Assembly (NCBI GenBank): GCA_020634235.1
Contig: JACKCB010000001.1
Span: 1,674,001 to 1,738,000, forward strand
Reading direction: 5' to 3'
Source: Ardenticatenaceae bacterium
Lineage (GTDB): Bacteria > Chloroflexota > Anaerolineae > Promineifilales > Promineifilaceae
DNA length: 64,000 nt
Shown here: in pieces, positions 33,436 through 41,612 of the stretch
How positions within the stretch are numbered: the first letter of the stretch is position 1
How the letters are laid out: each line of letters opens with the position of its first letter
Notes under the pieces: model-generated
Seen by the model: only the letters and a program-made list of their open reading frames with translations
Told to the model about the DNA's origin: nothing
Databases searched by the model: none
Made by a program: the position numbers and the translations under genes

Positions 33436-35250
33436 CTATGGGGCAACATACTCCACAACCGGATAGCCAGCTTCCAACCAGGCCGCCAGACCACCCTTCA
33501 TGCTCAGCACATCACTATACCCATAGGCCCACAAAATCGTCATGGCAATCGTGCTGCGATGCCCACTGCCGCAGTAGACAACAATGGACGCATCCAGGTC
33601 TTCCGGCCACATATCCTTCATATTGACGAACTCCTGCAAAGGAATGTGGATAAAATTGGCCGCTTCAATCACGCCCTTATCCGCCAACTCCTCGTCGGTG
33701 CGCACGTCAATCACGATCAGGTCCGGATTCTCGGCCAGCGTCGTATTGAAGTCATCCACGCTGATGCCGCCATACCCATCGGGGACATTGTGCAGCATCT
33801 CCTGCATCACCGCTAGCAGGGCCGGATCCGGCTCGGCCACCTCTAGCACCAGCGCCTCCGGCGGCAACCCTTCCACCACCGGATACCCCGCCTCAACCCA
33901 GCCACCAAAGCTGTTTTCCTTCAGCGCCAAAACATTCTCCCAGCCCAGCGCCTCCAGAGCCGTCATAGCAATGGTGCAGCGCCAGCCGCTGCCACAGTAG
34001 CTAACAATCGTTGTGTCAAAACTGGGCAGCAGTTCAATGTGATCCGCTACCTCGCGCAGCGGAATCAGCACCGCGCCTTCAATATGCCCCTTCTCTTCCA
34101 CCTCGCTGACTTCGCGCACATCCAACACAAAAGGCGGCGGGTCCTCAGCCAGCATCAGGTTGAAATCATCCAGGCCAATGGTGTTATAGGCTTCCATGCC
34201 CGCCAGGAAGGTGTTAAAGGCCGTGTCCAGGTCTGGCGCGGCCGCTTCTGGCGCGCCAATCACCGGGTACCCGGCCGCGCTCCACTCCGCGAAGCCACCC
34301 TTCATGCTGCGCACGTCGGTGTAACCATAGGACCACAAGATGCTCATGGCAATCGTGCTGCGATGCCCACTGCCGCAGTAAGTCACAATGGTCGCATCCT
34401 GCGCCGGCCACATGTCGCGCATGGCCACAAACTCTTCCAGCGGGACAAACACGACATTTGGCGCATCAATGTAACCCTTGCCCTCCACCTCGGCCGGGGT
34501 GCGGACATCAATCAAGATCAGGTCGGGATTCTCGGCCAGCTCTGTGTTCAGGTCATCAATGCTGATGCCACCGAAGCCTTCCGGCACATTTTGCAGCATC
34601 GCCTGCATCGACAACACCAGGGCCGGATCCGGGTCAGCAACATCTAGCACCTCAGCCTCAAGCGCCGCTCCCTCAGCCACCGGGTAGCCCGCTTCCAACC
34701 AGCCACCAAAGCTACCTTCCTTCAGGCTGAGTACATTCTCCCAGCCCATCGCTTCCAGGGCCGTCATGGCGATGGTGCAGCGCCAGCCGCTGCCACAGTA
34801 GCTGACTATGGTCGTATCGAAGCTGGGCAGCAGCTCTATGTGGTCCGCCACTTCCCGCAGCGGGATATTGATAGCGCCCTCAATGTGTCCTTTCTCTTCC
34901 AGTTCGCTAACTTCACGCACGTCCAGCAGGAAGGGCGGGCTGTCACTGGCCAGCAGTTCGTTCAGCGCCTCCAGCCCAATCGTGTTATAGCCTTCCATGC
35001 TGGAGAGGAAACCCTGAAAAGCAGCATCAAGCTCTTCAGCACTGGCTTCCATCACCGGCACAGCAGTCGGTTCTTCAGTAGGTTCGGCCATTGGCTCTTC
35101 GGTCGGCGCAGGCTCGGCGGTTGGCTCAACCTGTACCTCTGTGGCCGCAGGTGCCTGGGTGGGTTCGGCCGGCGTTTCCGTTCCACCACAGGCCACCAGC
35201 GTCAGGCCAAGAACGAGTAGCAAAATCAGTAAATATTTACGCATGTTCAT
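33436..35250 (-). CDS. Lipoprotein with four rhodanese domains
   Basis: 604 residues, extracytoplasmic and membrane-tethered: signal peptide with lipobox LVAC (Cys21), a Pro/Glu/Thr spacer to about residue 66, then four complete rhodanese (sulfurtransferase) domains. Each has the active-site loop CGSG(W/H)R, at Cys152, Cys292, Cys419 and about Cys560, so all four can form a persulfide. The domains are of two kinds arranged A-B-A-B with a 267-residue (801-bp) period, so the gene arose by tandem duplication of an A-B pair. The two A copies share long identical runs such as LREVADHIELLPSFDTT. GAGGAG precedes the ATG at 35248-35250. It is next to the polyheme cytochrome gene and in the same direction. 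Confidence 0.93.
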   Translation of the reverse strand: MNMRKYLLILLLVLGLTLVACGGTETPAEPTQAPAATEVQVEPTAEPAPTEEPMAEPTEEPTAVPVMEASAEELDAAFQGFLSSMEGYNTIGLEALNELLASDSPPFLLDVREVSELEEKGHIEGAINIPLREVADHIELLPSFDTTIVSYCGSGWRCTIAMTALEAMGWENVLSLKEGSFGGWLEAGYPVAEGAALEAEVLDVADPDPALVLSMQAMLQNVPEGFGGISIDDLNTELAENPDLILIDVRTPAEVEGKGYIDAPNVVFVPLEEFVAMRDMWPAQDATIVTYCGSGHRSTIAMSILWSYGYTDVRSMKGGFAEWSAAGYPVIGAPEAAAPDLDTAFNTFLAGMEAYNTIGLDDFNLMLAEDPPPFVLDVREVSEVEEKGHIEGAVLIPLREVADHIELLPSFDTTIVSYCGSGWRCTIAMTALEALGWENVLALKENSFGGWVEAGYPVVEGLPPEALVLEVAEPDPALLAVMQEMLHNVPDGYGGISVDDFNTTLAENPDLIVIDVRTDEELADKGVIEAANFIHIPLQEFVNMKDMWPEDLDASIVVYCGSGHRSTIAMTILWAYGYSDVLSMKGGLAAWLEAGYPVVEYVAP

Positions 35251-35294
35251 GACTATTTCTCTCCTCAACAAGTTTGAGTCATTGGTTTTTTTGC

Positions 35295-35316
35295 TTCGTA
35301 ACTAGTCAGCTACGAA
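35295..35316. promoter_or_regulatory. 22-bp dyad upstream of the rhodanese lipoprotein gene
   Basis: TTCGTA (35295-35300) and TACGAA (35311-35316) frame CTAGTCAG in a nearly symmetric dyad, 45 bp before the start codon. No T-tract follows on the strand that would need it, so an operator or a 5' stem in the leader is more likely than a terminator for the cytochrome gene. Confidence 0.4.
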
Positions 35317-35364
35317 AAGGACTTCTTTCAATTACTGTGCCGGAGGAAACACTGCCCCAGGCAC

Positions 35365-36600
35365 TTAATTGTCGGTGTTGGTAATGCCGGTTGTGGCTGT
35401 GATGGTGCCCGTCGCGGTTACCGGTACGGTCGTAGTGATCGGCACGGTCGTAGTAATGGTTCCCACGGGGGGCGGAATGATGTCCACAATCACTCCCAGA
35501 TTTGCTTCCAGCTCTTCCGGGGCCACCTTATCTCGTGTCAGGAACAGGTCCGCGTTACCGTGGCAGGCATTACAACTCTCTGTTTGCGGCGTCTCCCGCT
35601 GAATGTTATGCGGTGTGGCATATACCCAGGTGGGCAAGGCGCTGTAATTAGGCAGCAAGTTGTCGCCGTAATAGACAAAGCTGTCGGTGGCCACGGGCAC
35701 GTGGCGGAGGGTCACAAAGTCGTACGGCCGGTCATAGCTCTTGCGCGGGTTCCTCCCGATGATAAAGTTCAGGTAGGAGCCATCGGTAGCGTAATATGGG
35801 TTGCCAGTCGTCTCGCTAATGGCCACGTGGCAGCCGTCACAACTGGTGTAGGCAATGGAATGGCATACCTGGCAAGACAGATCGCCAGCGTGCTGCTGGT
35901 GCATTTCGATGTCATCCTTGGCCAACGCGGCCGGGATATGACAGGTTTCGCAGCGCGGGTTCTGCACGCCATCGTACCGGTGATTGGCTGGGGCCTTGCC
36001 CAACGTCTCCGGGGCCAGGTGGCAAGATTCGCATTCGTCCTGCTGGCCGTGCATCTCGCTGCCGGTATGGCAGGCAATGCAGGTCATGCGCCCCTGGCGA
36101 AAGTGCACATCAGGGCGCAGCCCTTCGTGTTTGCCCAGGTATTCGTTGCCCACGCGGCTGCCGTGGCAGGCGGTGCAGTTACGCGTCATGGACGGCGTTT
36201 CCTGGAAAACGTGCCCATCAATCAGACCACCGCCCACAAGAGTCGGCTGGCTAACGTGGCATTCGCCACAAGTAGCATGGCAAGTGTTGCAATGATTGCC
36301 AAACATCTCGGTGATGGTTTCATGATCTTCGGGCGCCGTGCGCGCATCCAGTACGGTCCAGTAGCCCTGCAAATTGCTGTGCAGGTTGTGCGCGGTCAGG
36401 CTAACCACATCGGGATGACAATCGCCACACGCGGCCACCGGGTCTTCACTGGGATTGCTGATCAGGTCCGTGTGGGCAACAGCTTTGTCCGGTGACGATT
36501 CGCCGTTGTGACAGTCTACACAGGCCACCTGCCCGTGCACAGTGTCAGGGTAAGTATCACCGTTAATGAGTACCTTCTCCCATGGCTCCAACGGAGCCAC
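35365..36600 (-). CDS. Multiheme c-type cytochrome, main part (11 CxxCH), separated by TGA from its signal part
   Basis: 411 codons with 11 heme-binding motifs: CVDCH, CGDCH, CNTCH, CGECH, CTACH, CIACH, CESCH, CETCH, CQVCH, CDGCH, CNACH. No CxxCK catalytic site is seen. The C-terminal 40 residues are a Thr/Val-rich low-complexity tail (TTTVPITTTVPVTATG). There is no signal peptide, although heme attachment occurs outside the membrane. A GTG at 36598-36600 follows GGAGGAG with only about 2 bp spacing. The frame is the same as that of the lipoprotein part at 36610-36903 and only one TGA stands between, so the two probably were, or are, a single 12-heme lipoprotein. Confidence 0.85.
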   Translation of the reverse strand: MAPLEPWEKVLINGDTYPDTVHGQVACVDCHNGESSPDKAVAHTDLISNPSEDPVAACGDCHPDVVSLTAHNLHSNLQGYWTVLDARTAPEDHETITEMFGNHCNTCHATCGECHVSQPTLVGGGLIDGHVFQETPSMTRNCTACHGSRVGNEYLGKHEGLRPDVHFRQGRMTCIACHTGSEMHGQQDECESCHLAPETLGKAPANHRYDGVQNPRCETCHIPAALAKDDIEMHQQHAGDLSCQVCHSIAYTSCDGCHVAISETTGNPYYATDGSYLNFIIGRNPRKSYDRPYDFVTLRHVPVATDSFVYYGDNLLPNYSALPTWVYATPHNIQRETPQTESCNACHGNADLFLTRDKVAPEELEANLGVIVDIIPPPVGTITTTVPITTTVPVTATGTITATTGITNTDN

Positions 36601-36609
36601 CTCTCCTCC

Positions 36610-36903
36610 TCAGCCTTCACCTTCGTTTTCGCTGATGACTTCCTCCTGGGGATCGGCTGTGTCTATCAGGCGATCTTTGTCGATGTGACAGTCCAGGCAG
36701 GGGTCAGGCACGGGTGTAGGGACGAGCGTCGGCTCGAGGGTTGGGGGAATTGCTGTTGCGGTTGGCAGGCTCGTGGGTGGCACCGCAGCGACTTCACTAT
36801 CGACCGTTTCGCCGCGGCAGCCCCCTAATAGCCAGGCCGCCAGCACCAGCCACAGCAGCAGAGCCAGGGGAAGAAGTGAACCGGTGTGTTTTGGCTGTTT
36901 CAA
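36610..36903 (-). CDS. N-terminal lipoprotein part of the multiheme cytochrome (one CxxCH), ends at in-frame TGA
   Basis: 97 codons: positively charged start, hydrophobic LLPLALLLWLVLAAWL, lipobox LGGC (Cys29), a Pro/Thr spacer (PTLEPTLVPTPVPDP), then a single heme motif CLDCH and an acidic end ENEGEG before TGA at 36610-36612. Reading past this TGA continues in frame into the 11-heme segment. GGAGAG precedes the ATG at 36901-36903. Either a nonsense mutation or sequencing error split the gene, or the stop is read through; the neighbours use TGA as an ordinary stop. Confidence 0.8.
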   Translation of the reverse strand: MKQPKHTGSLLPLALLLWLVLAAWLLGGCRGETVDSEVAAVPPTSLPTATAIPPTLEPTLVPTPVPDPCLDCHIDKDRLIDTADPQEEVISENEGEG

Positions 36904-36975
36904 GATTCTCTCCTAAGCAAGGAATGAAGGTTCATGGTGTCCAACATCTGCCACAAGTGAAATTTTTCACTAAAA

Positions 36976-37003
36976 GTATAAACGATAGGCAATAGAAAAC
37001 AAC
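36976..37003 (-). promoter_or_regulatory. Predicted promoter of the cytochrome-rhodanese genes
   Basis: Reverse strand TTGTTT (36998-37003), 16 bp, TATACT (36976-36981), about 70 bp before the lipoprotein-cytochrome start. It is back to back with the lysR promoter, so a LysR protein bound between them could control both. Confidence 0.5.
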
Positions 37004-37081
37004 GTCTTGAGAAAGTTTTTCTTATAGTTTTTTCTTTGGGTGGATCATAAGCAAAAGCAATGCTCCCTATGCTACTACCTG

Positions 37082-37109
37082 TTGAGTTCCTAATGCTTTT
37101 TGTTACAAT
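37082..37109 (+). promoter_or_regulatory. Predicted promoter of the LysR gene
   Basis: TTGAGT (37082-37087), 16 bp, TACAAT (37104-37109), about 30 bp before the ATG at 37141. Confidence 0.5.
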
Positions 37110-37140
37110 ATTCACAAACGGCGCGCGCAGGATGGTTCTT

Positions 37141-38067
37141 ATGCTAGATACTCACCAACTCAATGTGTTCCTGGTGGCGGCGGAGACGCTGAATTTCACG
37201 CAGGCGGCCCAGCGGCTGCACATGACCCAGCCCAGTGTCAGCCAGCACGTTCAGTCGTTGGAGCAGTATTTTGGCACGCCGTTGTTTCGACGTGTTGGCC
37301 GGTATGTGGAGTTGAGTGAGGCGGGTATGGCGCTGGTCCCGCTGGCCGAAGAGCTGGTAAACCGGTCGGTTCTCATTGAGGAAACGATGAAATCGTTGGA
37401 AGGGGAGATACACGGCCATTTGCTGGTGGGCTGCAGCACGACGCCGGGGAAGTATATTTTGCCGCAGTTGTTGGCGGGTTTTCATCGGTCATTTCCCCGG
37501 GTGCGTGTTTCTTGTCACGTTGCTTCGCAGAAGGAGTCGTTGCAGATGGTGTGTGACGGGGATGTGCACGTGGCGCTGACAAGCCTACCGCAAACAGTGT
37601 GCCGGGATGTGGAGTTTCTTAGGTTTACAACGGATGAAATTGTCCTCATCGCCCCAACTTCGCATCCTTGGGCAGAAAGAGGCGCTATCGAACCGAAAGA
37701 TTTGTATGAGGCGGATTTTATCTTGCGCGAGGAGGGGTCGGGCACGCAAACAGCTGTGCGCCAGGCATTGACGGCTATTGACATAGCCGAAGAGCGGTTG
37801 AGCAACCTTTTGACGTTAGGCAGTTCTGAAGCGATTGCCATGGCGGTTCAGGAAGGCCTGGGGGTGGGGTTTGTGTCCCGGATTATCGTCTCGCGGCTGA
37901 CAAAGAGCGGCGTCGCGGTGATTGGTGTGCGGGGCTTGAAGATTGAGCGTGACATTTTTATCGGCTGCCACACGCGCCGGCCACAAACTTTGGCCCAGGC
38001 GGCGTTTTGGCAAATGATTGTTGACCTGGGTGAACCGGTTATCCCCGGTACTGTGGAACCGCAGTGA
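37141..38067 (+). CDS. LysR-family transcriptional regulator
   Basis: 308 residues. N-terminal winged helix-turn-helix: LDTHQLNVFLVAAETLNFTQAAQRLHMTQPSVSQHVQSLEQYFGTPLFRRVGR. The effector domain (about 90-300) has LLVGCSTTPGKYILPQLLAGFHRSFPRVRV and ends with VGFVSRIIV; this C-terminal text resembles CysB/CbbR-type family members that sense small metabolites. The start was chosen at 37141, where AGGA is well placed; ATG at 37132 is an alternative. It sits between two divergent halves of the respiratory locus and is the natural candidate for its regulator. Confidence 0.93.
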   Translation: MLDTHQLNVFLVAAETLNFTQAAQRLHMTQPSVSQHVQSLEQYFGTPLFRRVGRYVELSEAGMALVPLAEELVNRSVLIEETMKSLEGEIHGHLLVGCSTTPGKYILPQLLAGFHRSFPRVRVSCHVASQKESLQMVCDGDVHVALTSLPQTVCRDVEFLRFTTDEIVLIAPTSHPWAERGAIEPKDLYEADFILREEGSGTQTAVRQALTAIDIAEERLSNLLTLGSSEAIAMAVQEGLGVGFVSRIIVSRLTKSGVAVIGVRGLKIERDIFIGCHTRRPQTLAQAAFWQMIVDLGEPVIPGTVEPQ

Positions 38068-38142
38068 GGAAGTGGCGCTAAGGCTGGCGCTGTTGAACAG
38101 AGAAGAATGGAGTAGGGTTGTTTTTGACGAAAGGACCTCATC

Positions 38143-39168
38143 ATGAAGAAACGGTTATGTCAACGGGAACGTTGTCTATTTCTGGGGGGTATGCTGGCTG
38201 TGTTGGGAGCGCTGGTGTTGGTGGTGCCGTGGGCGTTGGCCGCCCCGGCCGGGCAGACCGACGAACCACCCCCAGAGCCTGAAGTAATATCACCATCCGA
38301 CTGCCAGGAATGCCACCTGGACGTCAAAAACCACTGGCAAGACAGCCCTCATGCTCATGCGTTTGACGATCCATATTTCCAGGAGCGCTGGCAGGGCATG
38401 GGCCAGCCAGGCGAGTGCCTGGTTTGCCACACCACCAACTACCAACCCTCCACCGGCGAGTACGACGCAGAAGGCATCTCGTGCGTTTCTTGCCACGGCG
38501 AGGTTACCACCGAACACCCCCCAGCCACGGTGCCCATCAAGGCCGATTCCGAATATTGCGGCACCTGTCACACCACAACGCTGGGCGAGTGGCACCAGAC
38601 CGGACATGCCAGCAGCGAAATCGGCTGCATGGATTGTCATGATCCTCACAGCCAGGGCGCTTTGTTTGAAGTAGTCGACGACCTGTGCATCAACTGCCAC
38701 CAGGAATCCATGGAAAAATACCTGGAAGACCTGCACGTGCAGAAAGGCATCGGCTGTGTAGACTGCCATGCCCTGGTCATCCCGCCCAACCCACTGCCGG
38801 AGGATGGCATTGTACCCACTGGCCACACCTTCAACATCACGCCGGCAACTTGTGTGGCCTGCCACACCGACGCCCTACATGCCGGCTTCTCGCTGCCCGG
38901 TTTTGAAGATGGGGCCAAAGCAGGTAATGGCAATGGTGAGGATGTCGAAATCCTGACGGCCAGCTTGCAAAGCGACACGGGCGGCGAACAGGCCACAGAA
39001 GAAGGCTTGTCACCGGAACAGCAAATTCAGGCATTGGAAGCGGCGTTGGCCAGCCAAAACGTAACCCTGTTGTTCCAAGGCGGCATTGTGGGCCTGGTGC
39101 TTGGGGCATCGACGGCCTGGTTTGTGGCGCAGAACATCCGCGCCAGCCGACGCGAGGATCAGCCATGA
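38143..39168 (+). CDS. Octaheme c-type cytochrome with C-terminal membrane anchor
   Basis: 341 residues. Signal/anchor helix LFLGGMLAVLGALVLVVPWALA, then eight CxxCH motifs: CQECH, CLVCH, CVSCH, CGTCH, CMDCH, CINCH, CVDCH, CVACH. A linker of about 70 residues follows, then a C-terminal helix (FQGGIVGLVLGASTAWFVA) and a short basic tail. The order of hemes and no CxxCK suggest electron transfer rather than catalysis. The stop overlaps the next gene by 4 bp (39165-39168). The gene layout heme-FeS-NrfD is that of QrcA/C/D or NrfB/C/D, where the cytochrome exchanges electrons with a periplasmic partner. Confidence 0.93.
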   Translation: MKKRLCQRERCLFLGGMLAVLGALVLVVPWALAAPAGQTDEPPPEPEVISPSDCQECHLDVKNHWQDSPHAHAFDDPYFQERWQGMGQPGECLVCHTTNYQPSTGEYDAEGISCVSCHGEVTTEHPPATVPIKADSEYCGTCHTTTLGEWHQTGHASSEIGCMDCHDPHSQGALFEVVDDLCINCHQESMEKYLEDLHVQKGIGCVDCHALVIPPNPLPEDGIVPTGHTFNITPATCVACHTDALHAGFSLPGFEDGAKAGNGNGEDVEILTASLQSDTGGEQATEEGLSPEQQIQALEAALASQNVTLLFQGGIVGLVLGASTAWFVAQNIRASRREDQP

Positions 39169-39992
39169 GCGATACCAACGATACCAACGGGAAGAAACCG
39201 ACGCTGTTGACCAGGCGTGATGCGCTCAAGATCTTTGTTGGCACGGGTGCAGCGGCGCTGCTGTCGCAGGTATTCACCTCGGGGCCGCTCTCGGCCGACG
39301 CCATCCAGGGGCTGGCTCGGGAGACGCAGGCCAGCGCGCAGCACGAATGGCACATGGCAATTGACCTGGAGAAGTGCATTGGCTGCCGTTACTGCGTATG
39401 GGCCTGCCAGGCGGTGAACGATGTACCGCTGGATGAGATGCGCTGGAACGTGGGGTTCCCGGAGCGAACGGAGAACGGGACAGAGTTTTTCATGACCCGG
39501 CCGTGTCTCCACTGCCAGGAGGCCCCATGCGTTAAGGTCTGCCCGGTAGGTGCAACCTGGGTGCGCGAAGACGGCATTGTGGCCATGGATTACGATCGCT
39601 GCATTGGCTGCCGCTACTGCGAAGTGGCCTGCCCTTACGACGTGCGCCGCTTCAACTGGCGGGCGATTGGGGATACGGAAAATTCTTACCAGCCCACTTG
39701 GGGCAATGCCGAAGTAGATCGCCGCTCCCGGGGGGTGGTAGAAAAGTGCACCTTCTGTGTGCATCGCATTGACCGCGGGTTGGCGCAAGGGCTAACACCG
39801 GGTGTGGATCCGCAGGCCACGCCAGCGTGTGTGGTCATTTGCCCGGTGGGCGCGCGGGTCTTCGGCGACGTCAACGATGACGAAAGCCCTATCTCCCAAT
39901 TCCTGGCCGAACACGACACCTTCCGTCTACGCGAAGATTTCGGCACCGAGCCAAAGGTGCATTACGTCCAGCCGACAAAGGAGGAGGCGTAG
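39165..39992 (+). CDS. Four-cluster 4Fe-4S ferredoxin subunit (DmsB/NrfC/PsrB type) with Tat-like signal
   Basis: 275 residues. A Tat-type start (LLTRRDALKIFVGTGAAALL) indicates folded export. Sixteen Cys residues in four sets bind 4Fe-4S clusters: CIGCRYCVWAC, CLHCQEAPCVKVC, CIGCRYCEVAC, and CTFC with CVVIC. CPVGATWVREDGIVAMDYDRC and CPYDVRRFNW are standard for this subunit family. It overlaps the octaheme gene by 4 bp and lies 1 bp before the NrfD gene; the three form one operon and surely one complex. In relatives this subunit wires the quinone-linked membrane subunit to a catalytic or heme subunit. Confidence 0.95.
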   Translation: MSDTNDTNGKKPTLLTRRDALKIFVGTGAAALLSQVFTSGPLSADAIQGLARETQASAQHEWHMAIDLEKCIGCRYCVWACQAVNDVPLDEMRWNVGFPERTENGTEFFMTRPCLHCQEAPCVKVCPVGATWVREDGIVAMDYDRCIGCRYCEVACPYDVRRFNWRAIGDTENSYQPTWGNAEVDRRSRGVVEKCTFCVHRIDRGLAQGLTPGVDPQATPACVVICPVGARVFGDVNDDESPISQFLAEHDTFRLREDFGTEPKVHYVQPTKEEA

Positions 39993-39993
39993 C

Positions 39994-41229
39994 ATGACCG
40001 CAACATCTGCCAACGCCAACCCAAGAAGCCTAACCCTGCCCCTCCGCCTCTGGTATCTTGTCACTGGGGCAATGATCGTTGTGGGGATCATTGGCGCGTA
40101 CCAGGCATTGTGGCATGGTCTGGTGGTCACCAATCTAACAGACCAGGTTCCCTGGGGATTGTGGATCACCCACGACCTGTCGGCCATTGCCCTGGGGGCG
40201 GGGGCGTTTACCTTCTCAGCAGTGGTTTACCTGTTTCGCATTAAGCGCTTTGAGCCGGTGGCGCGCGTGGCTGTGTTTGTGGGTTTCCTGGGTTACACAT
40301 CGGCCATGCTGGCCCTGGCTATGGACATTGGCCGGCCGGACCGCTTCTGGCATCCGCTGGTTTATTGGAATGTGCATTCGGTGCTGTGGGAGATTACACT
40401 GTGCGTGATCTTCTATTCGACGGTGCTGGTGATTGAGTTCTTGCCCATCTTGTTCGAGAGCCGCCTGTTTGAAGGACGGTACCGGCTGCGGGCGTTTGGC
40501 CACAAGCTGCACTCGCTGACGCCGGTGTTGGCGGTGATAGGTCTGGGGCTGTCGCTGCTGCACCAATCTTCGCTGGGGGCGACTTATGGGGTGCTCTCCG
40601 GCCGGGAGATCTGGTTTAAGCCGTCCATGCCGGTGCTGTTCATTTTGTCGGCTGTGGCCGGCGGCGTCTCGCTGACCCTGCTGGTGACGATGATTGTGAT
40701 GAAGCTAACCGGCCGGGAACTGATCGACAAGTTTCTGCGGCGCGACATTGCCCGGCTGGCCGCCTTTGCTCTGCTGGCCTACCTCTACCTTAAGGTGTGG
40801 GACTGGGCGGCCACCTCCTATTACAGCCATGCCCCCGGCACAGCCAACGCCCTGGCGCGATTGCAGGCTACCACCCCCTACAACCAAACCTTCTGGTGGG
40901 TAGAGATTGTGCTCTGCGGCCTGATACCGGCGGCCATCCTGCTCAACCGGCCAATGCGCCGGCAGCACGGCATTTTCATGATCGGGCTGGCCCTGGTCGT
41001 TTTGGGCGTGATTGTAAACCGCTGGAACGTAACCTTATCTGGCCTGATTGTCCCGCCGCAATGGTCACCGGGGGTGCTGGGCAATGTGGTGGCCGCAACT
41101 TATGTGCCATCCTGGATAGAAGTGGCCGTGTCGCTGGGGGTGTTGGGCTACGCCCTGCTGGGATTTACCCTGGGTGTACGCCTGCTGCCGCTGTATCCCC
41201 GGCCGGAAGAGAGCAGCCACGGGGATTAG
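39994..41229 (+). CDS. NrfD/PsrC-family membrane quinol-binding subunit
   Basis: 411-residue integral membrane protein with about ten helices, family text VPWGLWITHDLSAIALGAGAFTFSAVVYLF, then LALAMDIGRPDRFWHPLVYWNVHSVLWEI, and PPQWSPGVLGNVVAATYVPSWIEVAVSLG. Such subunits oxidise or reduce menaquinone; some are thought to move protons. GGAGGAGG precedes the ATG at 39994; upstream in-frame codons overlap the FeS gene in another frame and are not coding. No molybdopterin catalytic subunit is found nearby. An intrinsic terminator closes the operon. Confidence 0.95.
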   Translation: MTATSANANPRSLTLPLRLWYLVTGAMIVVGIIGAYQALWHGLVVTNLTDQVPWGLWITHDLSAIALGAGAFTFSAVVYLFRIKRFEPVARVAVFVGFLGYTSAMLALAMDIGRPDRFWHPLVYWNVHSVLWEITLCVIFYSTVLVIEFLPILFESRLFEGRYRLRAFGHKLHSLTPVLAVIGLGLSLLHQSSLGATYGVLSGREIWFKPSMPVLFILSAVAGGVSLTLLVTMIVMKLTGRELIDKFLRRDIARLAAFALLAYLYLKVWDWAATSYYSHAPGTANALARLQATTPYNQTFWWVEIVLCGLIPAAILLNRPMRRQHGIFMIGLALVVLGVIVNRWNVTLSGLIVPPQWSPGVLGNVVAATYVPSWIEVAVSLGVLGYALLGFTLGVRLLPLYPRPEESSHGD

Positions 41230-41271
41230 CAGCCGCCAGCCCCCCGGCCGGGTGGAAACAAGACGACGTCC

Positions 41272-41303
41272 AAGAAGACCCATTTACCTGGGTCTTCTTT
41301 TTT
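41272..41303 (+). terminator. Intrinsic terminator of the NrfD operon
   Basis: An 11-bp stem AAGAAGACCCA (41272-41282)/TGGGTCTTCTT (41289-41299) with a 6-nt loop runs into a T-tract (41298-41303). Beyond it, 41304-41612 holds no convincing gene, only CCCGGCCGGG copies and the AAGGA site for the ClC start. Confidence 0.85.
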
Positions 41304-41612
41304 GGAGCGCTTCGCCGATCTGGCAGGAAACAAGCGCCCGACACCCCTGCGACGCCATGAAGGTACGTGGGGAGTTTGCATTCCTGGGCCATTTCGGGCA
41401 AGATCACGCTTGGTCAGGGTAGCGTATGCGCCGGCGGACTGTGTTGTGCAAGATGCGGCGTTTTACCCCGGCCGGGTCCAGTCGCCCTACCAATACCCTG
41501 CTAGCTGCCCAGAAACTGGCGGATGATTCCCTGGCACCGACAACTGAAAACCGAGAACGCGCCCTCACAGAAGCTGCCAGATTGCTCGTGATCGCCCCGC
41601 AAGGAACCCGTT

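Noticed and set aside
36598..36612. Selenocysteine at the in-frame TGA of the cytochrome
   Set aside because: The flanking residues (EGEG-GGEV) do not resemble a redox site and no stable stem with the features of a bacterial SECIS follows immediately; nonsense change, error or simple read-through are more likely.
41304..41612. Open frames between the NrfD terminator and the ClC gene
   Set aside because: They overlap the ClC start in other frames, have no ribosome binding site and encode Arg/Pro-rich text.
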